Shown: positions 59,296 to 64,000 of the stretch, in pieces
Layout: every line of letters begins with the position of its first letter
Position numbering within the stretch: the stretch's first letter is position 1
Assembly: GCF_014737315.1 (NCBI RefSeq)
Contig: NZ_JPUF01000004.1
Coordinates: forward strand, 1 to 64,000
Reading direction: 5' to 3'
Source of the DNA: Treponema zioleckii
GTDB taxonomy: Bacteria > Spirochaetota > Spirochaetia > Treponematales > Treponemataceae
DNA length: 64,000 nt
The notes under the pieces: generated by a model
What the model saw: only the letters and a program-made list of their open reading frames with translations
What the model was told of the DNA's origin: nothing
Databases searched by the model: none
Program-made: the position numbers and the translations under genes

Positions 59296-60030
59296 ATGAA
59301 AAAAAGACTTTTTGGATTATTGGTAACTTTGATTGCATCACTTGCATATTCTCAATCAGATTTTTCAGTAAAAGATTTTGAAAATGCAATTGTGGAAGTT
59401 GTTGGTTTTAAGAAAACTAAGCTGAACAAGAACTTTATCTGGAAAAAAGGAAGAAGTTCCGCTTTAACCGAAAAAGGCACGCCTGCTGGAAAATACGAAA
59501 TTAATAATCTTCACGACGGGGAGTCATCTACAGCGTGGGTTGAAGGAAAAACCGACGACGGAATTGGCGAGTGGGTTATTATTCCTGTTGAAAACTGGGA
59601 AGAAAATCTAAATTACGTGTATGAATACTCTTATAATAATATAAAGAAATTTAACGTTGTTCTTGATGTCTGGAACGGATATCAGGAAACTCTTGATTTA
59701 TATAAAAAGAATAACAGAGTAAAAGATGCGGAAATAACAATTTATGCAGTTCCATATTGTACGAGCATGGAAGGAGAGAGCGAACTTGAAGGTGCGCCTG
59801 AAATCGTGCTTCAAAAAGACGTTCAGTTCTCAGATGAAATTGTTGAAAATCCAATATATATAAACTGGTCGTGCCATGAATTCAGCTTTGAATTACCAGA
59901 AGAATATAAAACCAAATATTATGAATATGAATTTTATGTGAGGTGCAAAATAAAATCCGTCTACAAAGGAACAAAATATAGCGACACATGCATTTCAGAA
60001 TTAAAAGCAAAACTTGTTAAAGAATTATAA
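59296..60030 (+). CDS. Exported protein with F5/8-type (NADase-type glycan-binding-like) domain
   Basis: The 244-aa protein has a signal peptide (cleavage after about residue 19, SLAYSQSD). The mature region contains NLHDGESSTAWVEG followed by GIGEWVIIPV, a signature I know from discoidin-like domains named NADase-type glycan-binding domains, then a beta-rich remainder. Such domains bind sugars on the cell surface or secreted partners. It sits between two decayed toxin-antitoxin remnants. Confidence 0.72.
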   Translation: MKKRLFGLLVTLIASLAYSQSDFSVKDFENAIVEVVGFKKTKLNKNFIWKKGRSSALTEKGTPAGKYEINNLHDGESSTAWVEGKTDDGIGEWVIIPVENWEENLNYVYEYSYNNIKKFNVVLDVWNGYQETLDLYKKNNRVKDAEITIYAVPYCTSMEGESELEGAPEIVLQKDVQFSDEIVENPIYINWSCHEFSFELPEEYKTKYYEYEFYVRCKIKSVYKGTKYSDTCISELKAKLVKEL

Positions 60031-60032
60031 GG

Positions 60033-60152
60033 TTTTCAGAACTCAAATATTCGGCTGGCAGAATTATTGTAGTTGGTGTTATTTTTGTTAAAAAAACACA
60101 GAAAACGCCAAAGGAAAAAATTAAGCTTGCAAAACAGCGTTTGACACCGTGA
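60033..60152 (+). pseudogene. Remnant of a HigB/Gp49-like toxin
   Basis: A 39-codon stretch reads ...AGRIIVVGVIFVKKTQKTPK then EKIKLAKQRLTP and stops at 60150-60152. FVKKTQKTPxxEIxxAxxRL is the hallmark C-terminal end of phage-derived Gp49-like/HigB toxins. The N-terminal 60-70 residues and start are missing, and no HTH antitoxin follows. Confidence 0.6.
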
Positions 60153-60235
60153 AGGAGTTTTGATTTTAACTTGTAAAATCTTTTACAACTGATTGATTTG
60201 ATAAACGAAAATTCTGATGAATGGGGAAGTAAAAA

Positions 60236-61522
60236 ATGACGGTACGGAAAATTAAACGCGAATTTATGAAGCAGGCAAAAATTGGAAACGGCCGAGCATA
60301 TTTTATTTTCAAAGAGAATCCAAAAATTGACTTTACGAAGCAGATTGTAGACCTTGCTGTTCACAATTACGGTTTTGACCCTCAAATTGAAGGCGACCGC
60401 GCCGATTATGCGCTTCAGTTTATCCGCGAGCTTGAAGAAAAACAACGTCAGAAAGTTTTTGCGGAAATAAAAAAGCAGCTTTTAGAAATTAAAATTGACT
60501 GGGATTGGGATGTTGATCAGCTTTTTAAGATTGCAGCTCTTCTCTCAAAAGAATACGACAGCGAATTTGGCGAAATACTCCGCAAACGGTTTGATACCTG
60601 TTCCCGCGACGAACTCTGGCAGTTCCCGAAAGATTCCATTCTTATGCTTGACGGCTTTGACGGAATGGTTCGCCTTGCCCACAGAATCGGGAAAATCCTT
60701 TTATCCGGTGATGAATGGTATGAGGACGACAGCAATATGTGTTGTGTTCCCGGCATGAAGCGTGACGAAGTTAAGGAACAGCTGACCGAGCTTTCAAAAA
60801 ATGACAGCGACATAAAGGCATATCTTGATGCAGTAAACAAAGACGAGGCCAGAAAACCCTCGGAAACATGGGAAAGATATAAAACCCATGCTTTTGAAGT
60901 TGCAAAAGAAGCCATTGCCAATAAAAAGATGGTTCCGTGGAGAGCTTGCATGAATCTTTCGCATGAAGAAGTTTGCTATTTTGCAGATGAATTTAAAAAA
61001 GCACGGACGCAGAAAGAAAAACTGCTTTATCTTGATATTTTTAGCGTAAAGCACAGTCGCTACCCTTACAGCGAGCAGGATTTAATCGACGAATTTTCTC
61101 TGCGTAAAAATTCTTGGTTCAATGAAAGGCTTGTTGACTGCCTTGACTATTTTTCTTCTGACAAAATTCGTGCGATTGCGCAAAAAGCCCTTGATTCAGA
61201 TCAATACAGTTATTTTTATTTGCAGCTGCTCATAAACAATTACCGCGAAGGCGATGCTGTAAAAATCGTCAGGAAAATAAAGCGCACAAAAGACGAAGTA
61301 AAATTTCACTATGCTGTAGGCACAGTCCAATGTATTTACGAAAAGAACATTACAAAAGAATGCCTTGAACCGCTTTTGCTTGCATACAAAACAAGGTGCG
61401 GTCATTGCCGTCATGGAATTGTTGAGATTATGGAAACTGCCGATGTTTTAAGCAAAGAAATCCGTGCGGAATTCCAGCACGATTCGGCGTATCTTTATGA
61501 CAAACGGGTTAGTAAAGAGTAA
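60236..61522 (+). CDS. Cytoplasmic helical-repeat protein of unknown function
   Basis: The 428-aa protein lacks a signal peptide, unlike its neighbours. It is almost wholly helical and charged, with HEAT-like pairs in the C-terminal half (LVDCLDYFSSDKIRAIAQKALDSDQ), and ends with a cysteine/histidine pair CGHCRHG. GGGGAAG precedes the ATG. I do not recognise the family; a repeat protein encoded among exported proteins and toxin remnants might be an immunity-like factor, which is speculation. Confidence 0.72.
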   Translation: MTVRKIKREFMKQAKIGNGRAYFIFKENPKIDFTKQIVDLAVHNYGFDPQIEGDRADYALQFIRELEEKQRQKVFAEIKKQLLEIKIDWDWDVDQLFKIAALLSKEYDSEFGEILRKRFDTCSRDELWQFPKDSILMLDGFDGMVRLAHRIGKILLSGDEWYEDDSNMCCVPGMKRDEVKEQLTELSKNDSDIKAYLDAVNKDEARKPSETWERYKTHAFEVAKEAIANKKMVPWRACMNLSHEEVCYFADEFKKARTQKEKLLYLDIFSVKHSRYPYSEQDLIDEFSLRKNSWFNERLVDCLDYFSSDKIRAIAQKALDSDQYSYFYLQLLINNYREGDAVKIVRKIKRTKDEVKFHYAVGTVQCIYEKNITKECLEPLLLAYKTRCGHCRHGIVEIMETADVLSKEIRAEFQHDSAYLYDKRVSKE

Positions 61523-61551
61523 ATTGATTTTATAAAAAACGGAAGTAAAAA

Positions 61552-62676
61552 ATGAAAAAACTGATTTTGATTTTTACAATGATTTTTGTGGGTGTTTCTG
61601 CGTTTGCCGGAGCTCACTATTCGTTTAATCTTGAATATCGTGAGGAGCAGAAGACAAATTATACGGTTTCACGATGTTGGGCAATAATTACGTGCAACGA
61701 TGAAAACTGGGAATTAAGGCTTCCGCATACTGAATCTGACATACGTTTTTTTGGTGAGCCGAAGTTTGAGCAGACAGCCGAAGGTTTTTGCATTAAGTAC
61801 AACTGGGGCGGCGGAAAGTGGGACACTGAAGATACTTTTTTCTTTACGTTCTATCCGTATGAAAACGATCCGGTTTTGTACAAGGTGCAAAGCAATTGGA
61901 AAGTATACGGAAGCATCGGGAACGACGATATCGGTGTTGTCTCCCAGGGGGATGATGAATTTTACATTGAGCCGGCCATAAAAATCAGCAGGCTTGGCGC
62001 GGAAAAAATGGAGCGGCTTTCCGGCGGTGGCTACAATTCTCTGCCAAAAGTCACCTGCCAAGATTCAGATTATGACAAACCGATTAAAGACAAAATCATG
62101 CACCTTGAAGTTCGCAAAGATGGCAAACTCATTCAGAATCTGGAATACGTTTACGGCGAAAATCCGCACGGGCTGTTCGGAATAGGAGAGCGTTTTGAGC
62201 CAAAATCTATCGGGATTTCAAAAAAGCACTTTGAACTTGTAGATTTGAACTTTGACGGCTATGACGACATTCTGATTTTTGCAGGCTGCACAGAAAATGA
62301 ACATCAATATTATGACGCATATCTTTGGAACAAGCGCGATGAACGGTATGATTTTAATCCTTCGTGCTGGGAAGGTATTTGCCCGGCTGACGTAAAATGC
62401 AATGAAATCGACAGAGTTTTATACACGAGAGGCTTAACCGGCAATTTTTCGCATTACATTTACGAATACGATGAAGAAAATGAAAAATACATAAAAACAG
62501 GAAGCCTTTATTATAATTCAGTCTTGCATTTGTATTCCGAAAATGAAAAATATTCCGATGCCTTTACCGACTGGGACTTAAAAGACCCGGCTGTAATTCC
62601 GTTTGAAAAACTTCCGGAGCGGTGGAAGCGTGCACTGATTTTTGCAGGCTGCACAGGTGAAGACAAAGGAGAATAA
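61552..62676 (+). CDS. Exported protein with EF-hand/FG-GAP-like segment
   Basis: The 374-aa protein has a signal peptide (MKKLILIFTMIFVGVSAFAG, about 20 residues). Near residue 230 it has VDLNFDGYDDILIF, a calcium-loop-like Asp pattern seen in FG-GAP/VCBS proteins, flanked by two AGCT-containing segments (IFAGCTENE and IFAGCTGED). The first about 20 codons are almost identical at DNA level to those of the next gene. Envelope protein, function unknown. Confidence 0.72.
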   Translation: MKKLILIFTMIFVGVSAFAGAHYSFNLEYREEQKTNYTVSRCWAIITCNDENWELRLPHTESDIRFFGEPKFEQTAEGFCIKYNWGGGKWDTEDTFFFTFYPYENDPVLYKVQSNWKVYGSIGNDDIGVVSQGDDEFYIEPAIKISRLGAEKMERLSGGGYNSLPKVTCQDSDYDKPIKDKIMHLEVRKDGKLIQNLEYVYGENPHGLFGIGERFEPKSIGISKKHFELVDLNFDGYDDILIFAGCTENEHQYYDAYLWNKRDERYDFNPSCWEGICPADVKCNEIDRVLYTRGLTGNFSHYIYEYDEENEKYIKTGSLYYNSVLHLYSENEKYSDAFTDWDLKDPAVIPFEKLPERWKRALIFAGCTGEDKGE

Positions 62677-62679
62677 AAA

Positions 62680-63198
62680 ATGAAAAAACTGATTTTGATT
62701 TTCATGCTGATTCTTGTTTGCGGGGCATCGGCTTTTGCAAATGACATTTCCTTTTTTAGGACTGACGGAACCCTTCTTCCCGCTGTAAAAGAAGACGACT
62801 TCATGATTCTTTGGAATCAAGGAGATAAAAAATATAATTTAACAAATCAGTATTATTGGTATCCGTTAATTGAAAAGCCAATAAAAGAACCTATTATTTC
62901 TTATTGCACAACTGAATTAATCAACTCAAAATATAAAAAAATATTAGAGCAGAAAATACAAAAATTAAATATTTTGCTGTATGAAAAATTGGAATACGAA
63001 GTTGATGGCAGCAGATATTATGTAATGGAATCAAAAGAATTTGATTTAGACCGATACTCTGAAGATTATTTCTTTACAGGCGATTTGTCTGGTTTAATTT
63101 ATTTTTCGCATGAAAATACAATCAGTTTTGCAGGTGAGACTTTTATAAATATGATAAATGACTTGAATATTCCTCTGCCCAGATTGGAAAATATATAA
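62680..63198 (+). CDS. Exported protein of unknown function
   Basis: The 172-aa protein begins MKKLILIFMLILVCGASAFA, a signal peptide whose first codons match the preceding gene, then a unique mature part ending MINDLNIPLPRLENI. AAAGGAGAATAAAAA precedes the ATG, 3 bp after the previous stop. No family recognised. Confidence 0.68.
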   Translation: MKKLILIFMLILVCGASAFANDISFFRTDGTLLPAVKEDDFMILWNQGDKKYNLTNQYYWYPLIEKPIKEPIISYCTTELINSKYKKILEQKIQKLNILLYEKLEYEVDGSRYYVMESKEFDLDRYSEDYFFTGDLSGLIYFSHENTISFAGETFINMINDLNIPLPRLENI

Positions 63199-63378
63199 AT
63201 TGCACTGAAATCCTTACTTGAATATGTTGACGTTTTCACATTCTAAAACTATGTTGATGCAAATGTAAAATTATATGTGCTTAAAATCCTATTTTGTGTT
63301 TTAAAGAATTATAAGTTTTTTAAGGGGATGACGGAAATTTGTTTGAGCGAATTAAAAATGATTTTAACGGAATTGTTT

Positions 63379-63540
63379 ATGAAAAAAATATTTTTGCTGA
63401 TTGCGGTTTTTGTTCTTGCACAGAATGTTTTTTCTCAGGGAAAAATCAGGAATTATTCTGAGACGACGGCATTCATCAAAAATCTTGATTCAAACTTCAC
63501 GGTAAAAGAACTGGATACGGTTGAATATAAAAATACTTAA
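63379..63540 (+). CDS. Very short exported protein or truncated gene
   Basis: From ATG 63379 the frame encodes 53 aa: signal peptide MKKIFLLIAVFVLAQNVFSQ, then about 33 residues ending ELDTVEYKNT. The mature part is too short for a typical domain, so it may be the start of a gene truncated by deletion. The longer frame from 63277 lacks a convincing start. The next gene follows after 15 bp. Confidence 0.45.
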   Translation: MKKIFLLIAVFVLAQNVFSQGKIRNYSETTAFIKNLDSNFTVKELDTVEYKNT

Positions 63541-63555
63541 AAAAGGAAAATAAAA

Positions 63556-64000
63556 ATGAAATCATTAAGAAAAAAAGCTTTGATTGCAAGTTTAATTGAA
63601 TTTTTTGTCTTTTCATTTGTCAGTTTTTCATTGGTGCTGATGCTTTTTCATGCTGGAATTTTGGCATTCCCTGTAATTGCATTCATGTGGACTTTTTGGG
63701 GATTCAATGTCTTTACATTTTTTGTGGGAATCAGAATTAAATGGATTTATAAGATTTCTTTTGCAGTTTTAAATTTTCTAGTTATATCGCTTTCCATCGC
63801 TTTTTTAATAAATTCCTCAGAATCTGTCAGGAACAACACGTTTTATATCGCTGCATTGGTAATTTCCATTCTAACTGGAATTCTGTATTTGCTACTATCA
63901 GTATTTTTTGTAAAAAATTATTGGAAGCCAGCAAAAAACGAGGTCTTACGGCTTTTTGGAAAAATCCCGCCAGAGTCGCTGTTTGATGACTGCAAAACAA
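63556..64000 (+). CDS. Polytopic membrane protein, runs off the right edge
   Basis: ATG 63556 follows AAAAGGAAAAT. The open frame encodes at least 148 residues starting MKSLRKKALIASLIEFFVFS, with about four membrane helices (residues about 9-33, 38-58, 66-84, 95-115) and a soluble segment ending PPESLFDDCKT at the edge. Incomplete; no family recognised. Its start is 15 bp past the short exported protein. Confidence 0.65.
   Translation, partial: MKSLRKKALIASLIEFFVFSFVSFSLVLMLFHAGILAFPVIAFMWTFWGFNVFTFFVGIRIKWIYKISFAVLNFLVISLSIAFLINSSESVRNNTFYIAALVISILTGILYLLLSVFFVKNYWKPAKNEVLRLFGKIPPESLFDDCKT

Noticed and set aside
60017-61054. Minus-strand ORFs antisense to the helical-repeat gene
   Set aside because: Phe/Ser-rich antisense shadows of a well-supported 428-codon forward gene.

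Overview
The window looks like a chromosomal segment of a host-associated Treponema (Spirochaetota). The evidence is a flbB-fliK-flgD-flgE periplasmic-flagellum block with the spirochaete hook cross-link residues (FlgE Lys165 and Cys178), a eukaryote-type hexokinase, a GreA factor carrying a very large N-terminal extension, many signal-peptide/TPR proteins and lipoproteins, and a poly-G promoter of the kind known from T. pallidum. AT-rich codon use is similar throughout, and I see no prophage, insertion sequence, rRNA or CRISPR array.

Layout. 1-0.44 kb: a tiny holin-like (TxpA/Hol_Tox type) toxin gene in a structured RNA locus. 0.57-3.9 kb: a DUF4153 membrane protein, then divergent nfeD and an SPFH protein. 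3.9-4.6 kb: a repeat cluster. 4.6-7.5 kb: pantothenate/CoA operon panB-panC-coaX-panD on the minus strand. 7.8-21.2 kb: a dispersed set of late cobalamin genes (cbiA, cobS, cobU, cobT, a cobD::cobQ fusion, cobO, cbiC), interleaved with small membrane proteins, a GNAT enzyme, a flavin reductase and an isochorismatase-like hydrolase. 21.4-25.2 kb: giant GreA and a TPR protein. 25.7-29.9 kb: rpe and three envelope/TPR proteins with stop-start overlaps. 30.0-38.6 kb: a housekeeping run recA, folK, scpA, scpB, rsuA/rluB-type synthase, cmk, rpsA, a sigma54 activator and a membrane TPR protein. 38.6-46.7 kb: a lipoprotein, tRNA-Arg(TCT), a GH18 lipoprotein, UvrD/PcrA helicase, hexokinase, and an HD-GYP c-di-GMP phosphodiesterase with a periplasmic domain. 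46.8-54.2 kb: a peptidase/propeller/beta-barrel protein, then the flagellar genes. 54.4 kb to the end: a radical SAM protein, then an accessory island of short exported proteins and lipoproteins, with three decayed gene remnants of which two are toxin-antitoxin-like.

Two patterns run across the window. First, several genes that begin transcription units have a -10-like hexamer about 5-10 nt upstream of the ATG and no Shine-Dalgarno, while operon-internal genes have clear ribosome binding sites. This suggests widespread leaderless or near-leaderless mRNAs, including cobS, cobT and cobD::cobQ, and leaves no room for a cobalamin riboswitch there. Second, several families are split by single-base indels, mostly one extra base in a T or A run (cbiA, cobS, a TPR protein, the HD-GYP protein, a small membrane protein). 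Reading through them restores conserved family sequence, so assembly error must be excluded before calling pseudogenes.

The observations I rate highest are the 26-codon toxin flanked by a perfect 10-bp inverted repeat able to close its mRNA, the G8 tract inside a promoter spacer upstream of a lipoprotein, the CxxC-rich tail recovered on CbiA, the CobD::CobQ fusion, and the broken HD-GYP sensor.
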